Source of the DNA: Nitrososphaeraceae archaeon
GTDB taxonomy: Archaea > Thermoproteota > Nitrososphaeria > Nitrososphaerales > Nitrososphaeraceae
DNA length: 12,592 nt
Assembly (NCBI GenBank): GCA_025937665.1
Contig: JAICQW010000036.1
Coordinates: 1-12,592 of the forward strand
Direction of reading: 5' to 3'
Position 1 is the stretch's first letter. Each line of letters begins with the position of its first letter. The position numbers and the translations under genes were made by a program. Under the pieces are notes generated by a model. That model did not search any database. It saw only the letters and a list, made by a program, of their open reading frames with translations, and was not told the origin of the DNA. This document shows positions 6,293 through 12,592 of the stretch, one piece after another.

Positions 6293-6493
6293 TCATGAGT
6301 GAATAACTGTGTTTTTTCTATTTGTAAAGACTCCAACTACTATCACAGCCACACCAATGGCAATAATCATAATGTCCGCGGGGATTAGGATAGCAGCTAC
6401 CTCATTAACCATTCCGTAAATAACTAGCATGATGCCAAATACCATTAATGATATACCAGATAATACTTCACCATTAAAGCCAGTTCCAACCAT
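6293..6493 (-). CDS. Small two-TM membrane protein
   Basis: From ATG 6493 the protein has 66 residues: MVGTGFNGEVL, then two hydrophobic helices (about 12-29, ISLMVFGIMLVIYGMV; about 36-58, ILIPADIMIIAIGVAVIVVGVF) and a polar tail FTNRKNTVIHS. A TTG at 6517 would add eight residues, but the TATA-like TTTTTATT (6523-6516) sits 26.5 nt before the ATG and would be too close to that TTG. The protein has no recognised family. It follows the zinc-finger membrane gene on the same strand by about 50 nt and may work with it. Function unknown. Confidence 0.65.
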   Translation of the reverse strand: MVGTGFNGEVLSGISLMVFGIMLVIYGMVNEVAAILIPADIMIIAIGVAVIVVGVFTNRKNTVIHS

Positions 6494-6515
6494 GCTATGA
6501 TCACGGATATGTTTC

Positions 6516-6523
6516 AATAAAAA
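6516..6523 (-). promoter_or_regulatory. TATA box of the small two-TM gene
   Basis: Minus-strand TTTTTATT is centred about 26.5 nt before ATG 6493 and favours that start. Confidence 0.45.
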
Positions 6524-6545
6524 TCATTTCATTGAATAAAATAAG

Positions 6546-6902
6546 CTAATCCGATCTCATTCTCTCTGACCGTTTCTTCCATGCAACCAACATAAAAATA
6601 AATGGAATAGTCATTACCGTAGTTGCAATTAGTACTGGCTGCATTATTCCCATATCTACCGGTGTTCCTATCAACATAAAGTATGGAAATGGATAGAGTC
6701 CTGATACAAAGAACCACATGGCAATTATGAGCGCTATATATGGCAAATTTTTCTTGAAAAATGAAACTTTTTCTATTTTTCGAGAGCTACATCTTTTGCA
6801 AATTGTCCCCTTTCTGTTCACACATGATGAACAAACGATTTTTGAACAAATCACGCAAGATTTGTTTCCAAATCTAGATCCACATATATCACAATCTGTC
6901 AA
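6546..6902 (-). CDS. Membrane protein with eight-cysteine N-terminal zinc finger
   Basis: A 118-residue protein with four CxxC pairs in its first 38 residues (C4/C7, C16/C19, C24/C27, C35/C38), spaced like a two-zinc cross-brace or double zinc-ribbon finger. A short basic linker (RKIEKVSFFKKN) leads into two TM helices (about 54-78 and 86-108) and a charged tail KKRSERMRSD. The topology is probably finger and tail in the cytosol. The start is TTG 6902, needed to keep the first CxxC; no ATG precedes the cysteines. A TATA-like element (6930-6922) is weak. I know no specific function. Zinc-finger/TM proteins of this sort may scaffold membrane complexes or bind ubiquitin-like or RNA partners, which is inference. 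Confidence 0.75.
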   Translation of the reverse strand: MTDCDICGSRFGNKSCVICSKIVCSSCVNRKGTICKRCSSRKIEKVSFFKKNLPYIALIIAMWFFVSGLYPFPYFMLIGTPVDMGIMQPVLIATTVMTIPFIFMLVAWKKRSERMRSD

Positions 6903-7018
6903 CTGAAAAAATATAAGATAACGATAAGTAAAAATGTTTTATCTCTTGGGGCTTTGATGTCTGACCTCGTCTAGGATTCCAGGGAACAGAAATATGGTCT
7001 AATTTTTCCGCCACAAAC

Positions 7019-7303
7019 CTAACCGCTTGTTGTGGTTTGGTTCAAGGTCCTTAAAGAGGGTGGAGTAAGTAAAATACTCTGATTTCTAATGACTTCCTGA
7101 GCAGGTAAACCATATTGTTCTCTCAACTCTGCCTGTTGTACGTTGATTCTTTCAGCAGAGAAAGATGGTCCAATGTGCCCAAACATTACATACGCGATGA
7201 TGATGACTGCTAAAGACAAACCCATTGCAAGTATACTCCATGCTACGCCTTTCATATGGAAGTAACCTCCTCCGGATTGAATCTTGTCGTCGTGGGAAGA
7301 CAT
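7019..7303 (-). CDS. Single-TM membrane protein of unknown function
   Basis: From ATG 7303 the protein has 94 residues. A short N-terminal segment (MSSHDDKIQSGGGYFHMK) precedes one TM helix (about GVAWSILAMGLSLAVIIIAYVMFG, residues 19-42). The outer part contains a likely helix (AERINVQQAELREQYGLPAQEVI) and a Thr/Ser-rich tail. It is more likely a membrane-anchored protein than a secreted one, since no cleavage site follows the helix. A TTG two codons upstream is possible, but the TATA box CTTTTAAG (7334-7327) is 27.5 nt before the ATG. I recognise no family. The spacer 6903-7018 below it shows nothing of note. Confidence 0.7.
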   Translation of the reverse strand: MSSHDDKIQSGGGYFHMKGVAWSILAMGLSLAVIIIAYVMFGHIGPSFSAERINVQQAELREQYGLPAQEVIRNQSILLTPPSLRTLNQTTTSG

Positions 7304-7326
7304 GTTCAAATTACCTAAACCAAGTG

Positions 7327-7334
7327 CTTAAAAG
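7327..7334 (-). promoter_or_regulatory. TATA box of the single-TM gene
   Basis: Minus-strand CTTTTAAG is centred 27.5 nt before ATG 7303. Confidence 0.45.
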
Positions 7335-7390
7335 TATTTGGATTGTTTGTAATTTTTTTGGTTGTATCATATGATTTTCATCGGACAATG

Positions 7391-7398
7391 AATAAAAA
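7391..7398 (+). promoter_or_regulatory. TATA box of the RidA gene
   Basis: AATAAAAA is centred 27.5 nt before the ATG at 7422; divergent from the single-TM gene promoter about 60 nt away. Confidence 0.5.
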
Positions 7399-7421
7399 CT
7401 CGGTTTCATGTAATAATCGCA

Positions 7422-7883
7422 ATGATTGAAGAAAAATTAAGATCCATTGGAATTAGGCTTTCCAGCCCTCCTCCGCCAATCGGCTCCTACGTTCCAGTAA
7501 TACGGAGCGGGAATTTGATTTTTGTTTCCGGACAAATTCCAATAGTACAGGGAATTTTGCCAGAACAATACAAGGGCAAGATTCCTACCCGGGTTTCTAT
7601 AGCCGATGCAGTGCAGGCTTCAAAACAATGTACTATCAACGGACTAGAACAAATCAGCAAATTCCTCGGTAATTTGGAAAGCATTTCCAAATTCGTTAAA
7701 ATAACTGGTTATGTGAATTGTGATCCTACTTTTAAGGATCATCCCAAAGTTATCAACGGAGCATCAGATTTTTTACTCGAAATATTTGGTGAAAAGGGTA
7801 AACATACTAGAGTTGCCATCGGAGCAAATAGCCTTCCCCTTGACAGTGTAGTGGAGATTGATATAATTTGTGAAGTAAGCTAG
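7422..7883 (+). CDS. RidA (YjgF/YER057c/UK114) family protein
   Basis: A 153-residue Rid-superfamily protein, expected to form trimers in the cytosol. Classical RidA hydrolyses reactive enamine/imine intermediates released by PLP enzymes. This one resembles the 'UK114-like 2' subgroup (about 150 residues): GNLIFVSGQIP (30-40), FKDHPKVINGASDFLLEIFG (about 104-123) and HTRVAIGANSLPLDSVVEIDII (about 128-149). The arginine of the HTRVA segment occupies the position of the active-site Arg (Arg105 in E. coli RidA), so imine hydrolysis is possible. Members of this subgroup are less studied than RidA itself. The ATG has a well-placed TATA box, and the gene appears monocistronic. Confidence 0.88.
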   Translation: MIEEKLRSIGIRLSSPPPPIGSYVPVIRSGNLIFVSGQIPIVQGILPEQYKGKIPTRVSIADAVQASKQCTINGLEQISKFLGNLESISKFVKITGYVNCDPTFKDHPKVINGASDFLLEIFGEKGKHTRVAIGANSLPLDSVVEIDIICEVS

Positions 7884-7991
7884 TATTCCACCATTATTGT
7901 AAAGTCAAACCAAACTATGCCAAAATGGTGATATCCTTTGCTTGCCCTGTTAATTAAGAGCAAATCCTGAAGTACAAGCAAGATAAAAGCT

Positions 7992-7998
7992 CATATTT
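7992..7998 (+). promoter_or_regulatory. TATA-like box of the 8023 gene
   Basis: CATATTT is centred 28 nt before the TTG at 8023. A second A/T element, AGATAAAA, lies at 7981-7988. Confidence 0.35.
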
Positions 7999-8022
7999 GC
8001 CGTATGTTCAATTTACTCCGTA

Positions 8023-8544
8023 TTGGATATACTTGAAGGCAACAACCTTGCATCGAACCTCTTCCAAAGATATTCTGCAAATGCAAAAAATTGGAAATTT
8101 GTAGTTTCTGTCTCACAAATGAATGGAAACTTTTATGATGCTATTGTTAGCAATCCAAATGAAGTTTGGCAGCTCAAGATTGATTCGATTTACAAGCCAA
8201 ATCCACTAATAGTTGGTGCAAAGGTCGATGTAGATCCGGTAAAGTTTAACGATAATTCCCACATGCCTTTCGGATATCGAAAATTAGACCCAGAAAAAAT
8301 CGGCAAGATCTTATCTAACATGGGTGAAAATCAAGACAATAGTGGTATTAGTTCGTACATTTCCTCTCTAATTTCTTCCTCCGAACCTGAAGTCCCTGCT
8401 CCCAACAACAGTTATGCATATGGACCATTTGTATTTACGCAAAAAAACCCGATTAAAGTAGATGAGTATCAGAAAAACATATCTGAGAAATTGGCGAGTA
8501 GACTCAAAGATAAACTCCGACTGCTATACTCTAGTTATGGTTAA
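8023..8544 (+). CDS. Hypothetical soluble protein
   Basis: A 173-residue protein I do not recognise. The start is TTG 8023, giving MDILEGNNLASNLFQRY. An ATG at 8004 is out of frame and stops after ten codons. The N-terminal half (about 1-90) looks like a compact alpha/beta domain with strands WKFVVSVSQMNG, FYDAIVSN and EVWQLKIDSIY. A Ser/Asn/Pro-rich linker follows (about 100-130), then a charged C-terminal helix (VDEYQKNISEKLASRLKDKLRLLYSSYG). There is no signal peptide, TM segment or metal motif. Codon use and composition match the neighbouring genes, so it is probably a real lineage-specific gene. It sits between ridA and the tRNA-Pro gene. Confidence 0.65.
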   Translation: MDILEGNNLASNLFQRYSANAKNWKFVVSVSQMNGNFYDAIVSNPNEVWQLKIDSIYKPNPLIVGAKVDVDPVKFNDNSHMPFGYRKLDPEKIGKILSNMGENQDNSGISSYISSLISSSEPEVPAPNNSYAYGPFVFTQKNPIKVDEYQKNISEKLASRLKDKLRLLYSSYG

Positions 8545-8622
8545 TGAGAGTATCAATTTCTTCTTAGTCAAGTGTGGGACGAACTAGTAAAGAAGGTGAA
8601 TTCTTATTAGTTTTGGCGATAC

Positions 8623-8640
8623 TAACAGAAGGAACTGTTA
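8623..8640 (-). terminator. Small hairpin just after tRNA-Pro
   Basis: TAACAG (8623-8628) and CTGTTA (8635-8640) pair around AAGGAA, 4 nt beyond the tRNA 3' end. It may assist termination or 3' processing of the tRNA precursor. Confidence 0.3.
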
Positions 8641-8644
8641 TCAA

Positions 8645-8718
8645 TGGGGTCGGCCGGATTCGAACCGGCGGCCTCCAGCGCCCAAGGCTGGCATCATACC
8701 ATGCTAGACGACGGCCCC
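8645..8718 (-). tRNA. tRNA-Pro (anticodon UGG)
   Basis: 74 nt, no intron, no encoded CCA. On the minus strand the 5' acceptor strand is GGGGCCG and the 3' strand CGACCCC plus discriminator A. The anticodon stem is CCAGC/GCTGG with loop CTTGGGC, so positions 34-36 are TGG, and G37 is typical for tRNA-Pro. The T arm is GCCGG-TTCGAAT-CCGGC and the D stem GTC/GAT. The variable loop is 5 nt. Position 5 (C) faces position 68 (A), one mismatch in an otherwise perfect acceptor stem. A TATA-like element lies about 37 nt upstream. Confidence 0.95.
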
Positions 8719-8750
8719 AACTTCATGGTTTAGCAAATTCGATACCTCCC

Positions 8751-8762
8751 AGTATAATTTTA
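8751..8762 (-). promoter_or_regulatory. TATA box of tRNA-Pro
   Basis: Minus-strand AAATTATACT is centred about 37 nt before the tRNA 5' end, predicting a leader of about 10 nt removed by RNase P. Confidence 0.45.
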
Positions 8763-8883
8763 ACTTTGAGATGTGAAAATCTTGGAGACAACTGGCATCA
8801 ATACTTTAGTCGGGTCATAATTCATATTTTATATCCTACTTGTTCCATCAAAACATTCAGAAATGATGCGTGTATCAATATAT

Positions 8884-8891
8884 CTAAATAT
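8884..8891 (+). promoter_or_regulatory. TATA box of the methionine aminopeptidase gene
   Basis: CTAAATAT is centred 26.5 nt before the TTG at 8914 and supports a leaderless TTG start. Confidence 0.5.
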
Positions 8892-8913
8892 GTTTGACTT
8901 TGAGTTTTAAGAG

Positions 8914-9810
8914 TTGGATAACTTTGAGAACTATATCAAGGCTGGAAAGATAGCTTCCGAAGTTAGAGAGTATGCTAGGACTCAAGATCACACTGGAAGA
9001 ACACTAAGCGAAATCTGCAATGACGTTGAAAATGAGATAATAAAAAAAGGCGGAGAACCGGCATTTCCAGTTAACGTAAGTTTGAATGATATAGCAGCGC
9101 ATTATACCGCAGTGCCAAACGATCCCACGGTTGTAAAAAATACTGATGTACTGAAAATCGATGTGGGAGTGCATATTGATGGATATATCGCTGATACCGC
9201 AGTAACTGTGAGTTTTGATTCAAAGTATCAAGATTTAATTGATATTGCTCAAAGAGCACTAGACGAAGCGATAGGAATTGCTAGGTCAAATACACGTGTT
9301 TCTGATATAGGCAGAATAATAGAAAAGACAATCACAAAGTATGGTTGCAAGCCAATACAAAATCTGAGCGGTCATTCCCTTGAGAGATACACCATTCATG
9401 CAGGTCAATCAATTCCAAACATCTGGACCATTGGCCATTCATTCAACTTGTCTGTAAACAATGTATATGCCATTGAACCCTTTGTGACAACAAAGGATGG
9501 TCAAGGTATTGTATATGAAGGCAAGGTCAAGAACATTTTTGGAATTGCCTCGAGAAAAAGAACCAAGGACCAGAGGGCCGATGAGTTCCTTGAATATCTA
9601 TGGAATAAATTCAAAACTCTTCCATTTGCATTAAGATGGGTTGTTAAAGATTACGAGGAAAAGGAAGCGCTCTCGTTACTGGAAACCTTGCTAAAGAAGA
9701 AGAACGTTCATGCATATCCAATTTTAGTCGAAGGGTCCAATAGAATTGTTGTTCAAGCAGAACATACTATTATTCCTCAAGAATCCAACACCATTACAAT
9801 AACGAAATAA
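8914..9810 (+). CDS. map: Methionine aminopeptidase, type II
   Basis: Removes the N-terminal methionine from nascent proteins; a two-metal cytosolic peptidase of family M24. The 298-residue length suits the archaeal type II enzyme (about 295). All five metal ligands are visible: D83 and D94 (KIDVGVHIDGYIADTAVTV), H154 (SGHSLERYTIHAG), E188 (VYAIEPF) and E283 (VQAEHT). The substrate-pocket histidines are present as H63 (AAHYTA) and H162. The type II insertion follows the fourth ligand region (about 210-265). The start is TTG 8914, with MDNFENYIKAGKIASEVREYA matching the family N terminus and a TATA box 26.5 nt before it. It is a single essential gene with no operon partner in the window. Confidence 0.95.
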   Translation: MDNFENYIKAGKIASEVREYARTQDHTGRTLSEICNDVENEIIKKGGEPAFPVNVSLNDIAAHYTAVPNDPTVVKNTDVLKIDVGVHIDGYIADTAVTVSFDSKYQDLIDIAQRALDEAIGIARSNTRVSDIGRIIEKTITKYGCKPIQNLSGHSLERYTIHAGQSIPNIWTIGHSFNLSVNNVYAIEPFVTTKDGQGIVYEGKVKNIFGIASRKRTKDQRADEFLEYLWNKFKTLPFALRWVVKDYEEKEALSLLETLLKKKNVHAYPILVEGSNRIVVQAEHTIIPQESNTITITK

Positions 9811-9855
9811 CGAAGAATCTATAATGGAAAAAGGACATTCATTGATGTGTGGGCC

Positions 9856-9874
9856 CTGATTGAGATAAAATCAG
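9856..9874 (+). terminator. Hairpin after map
   Basis: CTGATT (9856-9861) pairs with AATCAG (9869-9874) around a 7-nt loop, 46 nt after the map stop codon. It overlaps the last base of a GGGCCC palindrome at 9851-9856. A/T-rich sequence follows. Confidence 0.3.
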
Positions 9875-9911
9875 ATTAGTATTAAAATAAAATATGAGAA
9901 TGTGCTAAAAG

Positions 9912-9919
9912 TAATATAT
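9912..9919 (+). promoter_or_regulatory. TATA box of the 35-residue ORF
   Basis: TAATATAT is centred 27.5 nt before the ATG at 9943, exactly the leaderless spacing of recognised genes here. Confidence 0.5.
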
Positions 9920-9942
9920 ACAGGTTTTAACTAGTTGCTTGT

Positions 9943-10050
9943 ATGAAAGCAAAAACAGTCGTCTATGGCGCATATTTTGCATTAAAACTATGGTTTTATA
10001 GGAAAATTAAAGGTAAAAAATCCAAACCAGAGAAAGAAATCTCGCTGTAA
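9943..10050 (+). CDS. Putative 35-residue microprotein
   Basis: A short ORF in the 336-nt stretch between map and the flavoprotein gene. It reads MKAKTVVYGAYFALKLWFYR, then a strongly basic tail KIKGKKSKPEKEISL. The first part is a short hydrophobic/aromatic helix (about residues 5-19) with a Lys at each end, followed by many Lys: a membrane-surface or amphipathic peptide is plausible. It has no known homologue that I recognise. Support comes from an ATG at the exact leaderless distance from a strong TATA box and from being the only reading frame there with such a promoter. It could instead be a non-coding transcript. Confidence 0.45.
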   Translation: MKAKTVVYGAYFALKLWFYRKIKGKKSKPEKEISL

Positions 10051-10112
10051 TTTACTTTATATTTTTGATTGAAATTGTAAGATTATAGTATAAAGCATGT
10101 AAATCCAAACTG

Positions 10113-10139
10113 CTTAAAATTAAGACTTGATTATATAAA
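10113..10139 (+). promoter_or_regulatory. Promoter region of the flavoprotein gene
   Basis: CTTAAAAT (10113-10120) is centred about 30 nt before the TTG at 10147. A stronger-looking TTATATAAA (10131-10139) is too close to that TTG for leaderless initiation and would start RNA near 10162, inside the frame. Confidence 0.4.
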
Positions 10140-10146
10140 TTCAATC

Positions 10147-11619
10147 TTGTTTGAATCAGATATTTCTGAACTGAGAAGACTTGGACTTGCGGATACATTT
10201 AACGATAATTGGACAAGGACAATCTATTCAGTGGATGCAAGCCATTGTACCCTCAAACCTTCTATAGTTAGCTTCCCGTCTGACGAGTATGACCTTCAGA
10301 AAATATGCACATACGCACATTCACACGGCCTTCCCATAACTTGCAGAGGAGCTGGCACAGGATTATTGGGTCAATCCTTAACCACGGGTATCGTATTAGA
10401 TGTTACTAAAAAAATGAACAAAATCCTGGAAATTGGCGATGATTACGTTGTTGTTGAACCGGGAGTTGTAAAAGCAGTACTTGATAAAGAACTTGCAAAA
10501 AGCAATAAATTTATTCCACCAGATCCTGCAAGTAGTAACTATTGTACAATTGGCGGAATGATAGCGAACAATTCCAGTGGTCCACATGGACTAGGATATG
10601 GAAGTATTATTAACTATGTACAGAGGGTTGATCTTGTATATTGTAACGGAACGATAGGATTTGCAGATCAGAGTAGCCATGATGATAAAATCGATAAAAT
10701 GTTAAAATACGTATCGTCTGTAAATATCAAATTAAATGATCATTATCCCAATGTAAGCAAGAATTCAAGCGGATATCGATTGGATGCAGTTTTTGAAAAT
10801 AATCGGATAAACCCACAGAAGATATTTGTTGCATCGGAAGGAAGTCTGGGCGTAATCACTAGATCCAGAATATCAATACTGGACATCCCGGAAAAAAAAT
10901 CCCTCATTATTCTCAAGTTTGAGAACATTTTTCATGCTGCTCTGGTTGTGCCATATATTCTTCAATTCAAGCCTGTAGCATTGGAATTACTGGACAAAGG
11001 CACTATGATAGAAGGTTGGAAAACTGATCAGTCTGAAAATAAGAATTCCTGTATTATGTTTGTAGAATTCTATGGAAATGATGATAATTTCTATCAAAGA
11101 GTTCACAAGTTTGAAGACAGTCTTCGGCAGAAAGCAAAGATAGTCGAAAGCGGATATGACCCAAAAAGTGTGAGTAGAGCCTGGAGTGAAAGAAGAAATT
11201 CGCTTAATATTGCCATGAAAAATGGAGTTGGTTCTAGAAGGCCAGCTGGAGTAATTGAAGATACCGTAGTTCACCCCGAACTTTTACATGATTACCTGAT
11301 TTTTCTCTTAAAACTACTTGCTGAATACAAACTTGACTATGTTGTTTATGGTCATGCAGGAAATGGCAATTTACATCTAAGGCCTATTATCGATTTTGCA
11401 TCAAAAGACTGCAATATCTTGATGGAAGCTCTGGCGAATAACGTTTTCAATCATGTTTCTGAAATTAATGGTTCCATTTCAGGAGAACATGGTGATGGAA
11501 TGCTTAGAACAAAATACATACCAATGATGTATGGTCAAACAATGTATCAAATGTTCAAACATATAAAATCTATTTTTGATGATAAAAAGATAATGAATCC
11601 TGGAAAAAAAATACCATGA
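10147..11619 (+). CDS. FAD-linked D-2-hydroxyacid dehydrogenase (GlcD/D-lactate dehydrogenase family)
   Basis: A 490-residue flavoprotein of the vanillyl-alcohol-oxidase fold, similar in length to GlcD (499). It probably oxidises a D-2-hydroxyacid such as glycolate or D-lactate. The FAD-binding N domain includes RGAGTGLLGQSLTTGIVLDV (67-86), PPDPASSNYCTIGGMIANNSSG (124-145) and SEGSLGVIT (230-238). The C-terminal substrate/metal domain has IEDTVVHP (370-377), YGHAGNGNLHLRP (401-413; H403, H410) and SISGEHGDG (443-451; E447, H448), ending in the typical MNPGKKI. There is no fused Fe-S domain, and no glcE/glcF partner is adjacent, so the electron acceptor and exact substrate are open. The start is TTG; no ATG lies near the N terminus. 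Confidence 0.9.
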   Translation: MFESDISELRRLGLADTFNDNWTRTIYSVDASHCTLKPSIVSFPSDEYDLQKICTYAHSHGLPITCRGAGTGLLGQSLTTGIVLDVTKKMNKILEIGDDYVVVEPGVVKAVLDKELAKSNKFIPPDPASSNYCTIGGMIANNSSGPHGLGYGSIINYVQRVDLVYCNGTIGFADQSSHDDKIDKMLKYVSSVNIKLNDHYPNVSKNSSGYRLDAVFENNRINPQKIFVASEGSLGVITRSRISILDIPEKKSLIILKFENIFHAALVVPYILQFKPVALELLDKGTMIEGWKTDQSENKNSCIMFVEFYGNDDNFYQRVHKFEDSLRQKAKIVESGYDPKSVSRAWSERRNSLNIAMKNGVGSRRPAGVIEDTVVHPELLHDYLIFLLKLLAEYKLDYVVYGHAGNGNLHLRPIIDFASKDCNILMEALANNVFNHVSEINGSISGEHGDGMLRTKYIPMMYGQTMYQMFKHIKSIFDDKKIMNPGKKIP

Positions 11620-11713
11620 ATCATTTTCTATGAATGTGGATAAATCATATGCCTATAGACTACACTTCATAACCAACTAACTAATACGAGTAGGGCACCT
11701 TGAGACAAACTAA

Positions 11714-11992
11714 TTACAAATGAGATTTTCTTAATTTATAACGAGTTCCGAATCTAAATATCAAAAGGCCTGTGGCAATTGTAAGTAGTGCTGTTACTAA
11801 TGTTAGAGGAGATACTATTGATCTCAAGATGCCAGGTGCTGTTGAAACAAATTGACAATTAGAGTCGTTACTATCACAAATCTTTTGTACCGGAAAAATA
11901 AGAATAACTGAAACCAGTATTATCATAATAACTGTTCCTGCAAGAGAGAATATTGCTCCACATTTGATGATATTGTCAATATTGATGAGCAT
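11714..11992 (-). CDS. Small two-TM membrane protein
   Basis: A 92-residue protein with two hydrophobic segments: about 12-34 (AIFSLAGTVIMIILVSVILIF) and about 59-80 (IVSPLTLVTALLTIATGLLIF). Between them lies a short loop with two cysteines (KICDSNDSNCQF, C39 and C46), which could form a disulfide if the loop faces outside. The tail RFGTRYKLRKSHL is strongly basic and so probably cytosolic. It starts 16 nt after the stop of the upstream gene on the same strand, so co-transcription is likely. I recognise no family. Confidence 0.65.
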   Translation of the reverse strand: MLINIDNIIKCGAIFSLAGTVIMIILVSVILIFPVQKICDSNDSNCQFVSTAPGILRSIVSPLTLVTALLTIATGLLIFRFGTRYKLRKSHL

Positions 11993-12008
11993 TTTTAACC
12001 CTGAAATA

Positions 12009-12554
12009 TCAAGCCTGTATTTTCCGTAGGTCTATCGTCACAAAACTGTATGTATCACCAGTAGAAACTATTTCAAATTTGTTATTGTAGTATTGGAGCG
12101 GGAGCGAAGCATACATGTGTTTATCCCATAGTTCATGCACCCCGTCAAAATACACCTTTCTTTTTTCACCCTTCATTCTCAATATCTCATGACTCAGGAC
12201 ATGTGATATTTTGGCACAATTTTTATCAGCGTAAAATTTTACTCGATCCAGATCAGAAACCGGCTCTTTGGATCTTTCCCAATACGCTATACCAAAATTT
12301 TCTGAGGAGTAACCTTCAGTTCTACAGTCCGTCCAAAATGGCTTAAAGTAGGTGAGATAAAAGTGGTATGTTCCTTTGTCCCTTTCAGAATGATCTCGAG
12401 ATAGGTAGGAAATTGACATCCTATCAAATAGTCTCCCCGGAACTACGGGAAGTATATCTGCCTTTATCTTTAGGTTTACATCAAATGATCTCTTTATCCA
12501 GTGATGAAAAAATCGAGACATTAGAGAAACATAGTACCAATCTTCATTTTGCAA
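12009..12554 (-). CDS. Hypothetical protein, 5' end near or beyond window edge
   Basis: A protein of 181 residues from TTG 12554, though the frame remains open to the window end and reads NEDW-VRL-Q-NEDW across that point. A TATA-like TTTTTATATA touches the window edge (12592-12583), centred about 32 nt before the TTG, which suggests a start close to 12554. The sequence is soluble and rich in aromatic residues and His, including HHWIKRSF (17-24), LFDRMSISYLSRDHSE and YHFYLTYFKPFWTD. ISHVLSHEILRMKGEKRKV and GVHELWDKHMY lie in the C-terminal half. Two HE pairs and a following H are present, but there is no HExxH, so a metallopeptidase call is not justified. The function is unknown. Confidence 0.65.
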   Translation of the reverse strand: MQNEDWYYVSLMSRFFHHWIKRSFDVNLKIKADILPVVPGRLFDRMSISYLSRDHSERDKGTYHFYLTYFKPFWTDCRTEGYSSENFGIAYWERSKEPVSDLDRVKFYADKNCAKISHVLSHEILRMKGEKRKVYFDGVHELWDKHMYASLPLQYYNNKFEIVSTGDTYSFVTIDLRKIQA

Positions 12555-12592
12555 TCTAACCCAATCCTCATTCTTTGCTACGTATATAAAAA

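Noticed and set aside
7889..7930. CACCATT/AATGGTG inverted repeat after ridA
   Set aside because: Seven-bp arms with a 28-nt loop are not strong enough to claim a terminator or riboswitch.
8004..8036. ATG upstream of the 8023 gene as a possible frameshifted start
   Set aside because: Ten codons only; its promoter spacing is poor, and the peptide does not form a natural N terminus as it does at 4792.
8574..8897. 107-codon plus-strand frame across the tRNA region
   Set aside because: It runs antisense through tRNA-Pro, and its residues simply translate the tRNA complement; no family features or promoter.
12120..12220. HE...H clusters as a zinc peptidase site in the right-end protein
   Set aside because: There is no HExxH or other established metal motif; two HE pairs alone are insufficient.

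Overview
The window looks like a chromosomal segment of an AT-rich ammonia-oxidising-type archaeon (Nitrososphaeria/Thaumarchaeota; the low GC would suit a Nitrosocosmicus-like lineage, which is inference). The evidence is an archaeal type II methionine aminopeptidase, an archaeal PyrE and PyrK, a tRNA-Pro without encoded CCA, many small TM and winged-helix proteins of the kind common in this group, and archaeal TATA boxes. The TATA centre falls about 26-29 nt before most start codons, several of them TTG. That fits leaderless transcription, and I used it to choose starts.

Layout. 1-1703: the 3' end of pyrK (truncated by the window edge), a small winged-helix regulator, and convergent pyrE; pyrK and pyrE both belong to UMP synthesis. 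1871-3098: a SirB1-like transglutaminase-fold/TPR protein followed directly by a glycine-rich hypothetical protein, probably one transcript. 3287-4676: a glutamate-racemase-fold protein that has lost both catalytic cysteines, then a dCMP deaminase (ComEB type). 4792-5363: a secreted protein whose signal peptide is split over two reading frames. 5364-5830: a hairpin-containing spacer, a 47-residue ribbon-helix-helix-like gene, and a palindromic terminator shared with the convergent P-II gene.

5828-7303: four minus-strand genes, namely a divergent P-II signalling protein, a two-TM protein, an eight-cysteine zinc-finger two-TM protein and a one-TM protein. 7422-8544: a RidA-family protein and an unrecognised protein. 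8645-8718: minus-strand tRNA-Pro(UGG). 8914-9810: methionine aminopeptidase. 9943-10050: a likely 35-residue microprotein. 10147-11619: a GlcD/D-2-hydroxyacid dehydrogenase flavoprotein. 11714-12592: two minus-strand genes of unknown function, the second reaching close to or beyond the window end.

This is mostly housekeeping and lineage-specific chromosome. I see no mobile element, integrase, CRISPR array, rRNA or defence cassette. The best leads are the frame-split signal peptide, the cysteine-free racemase homologue, and two small leaderless genes supported by well-placed promoters.
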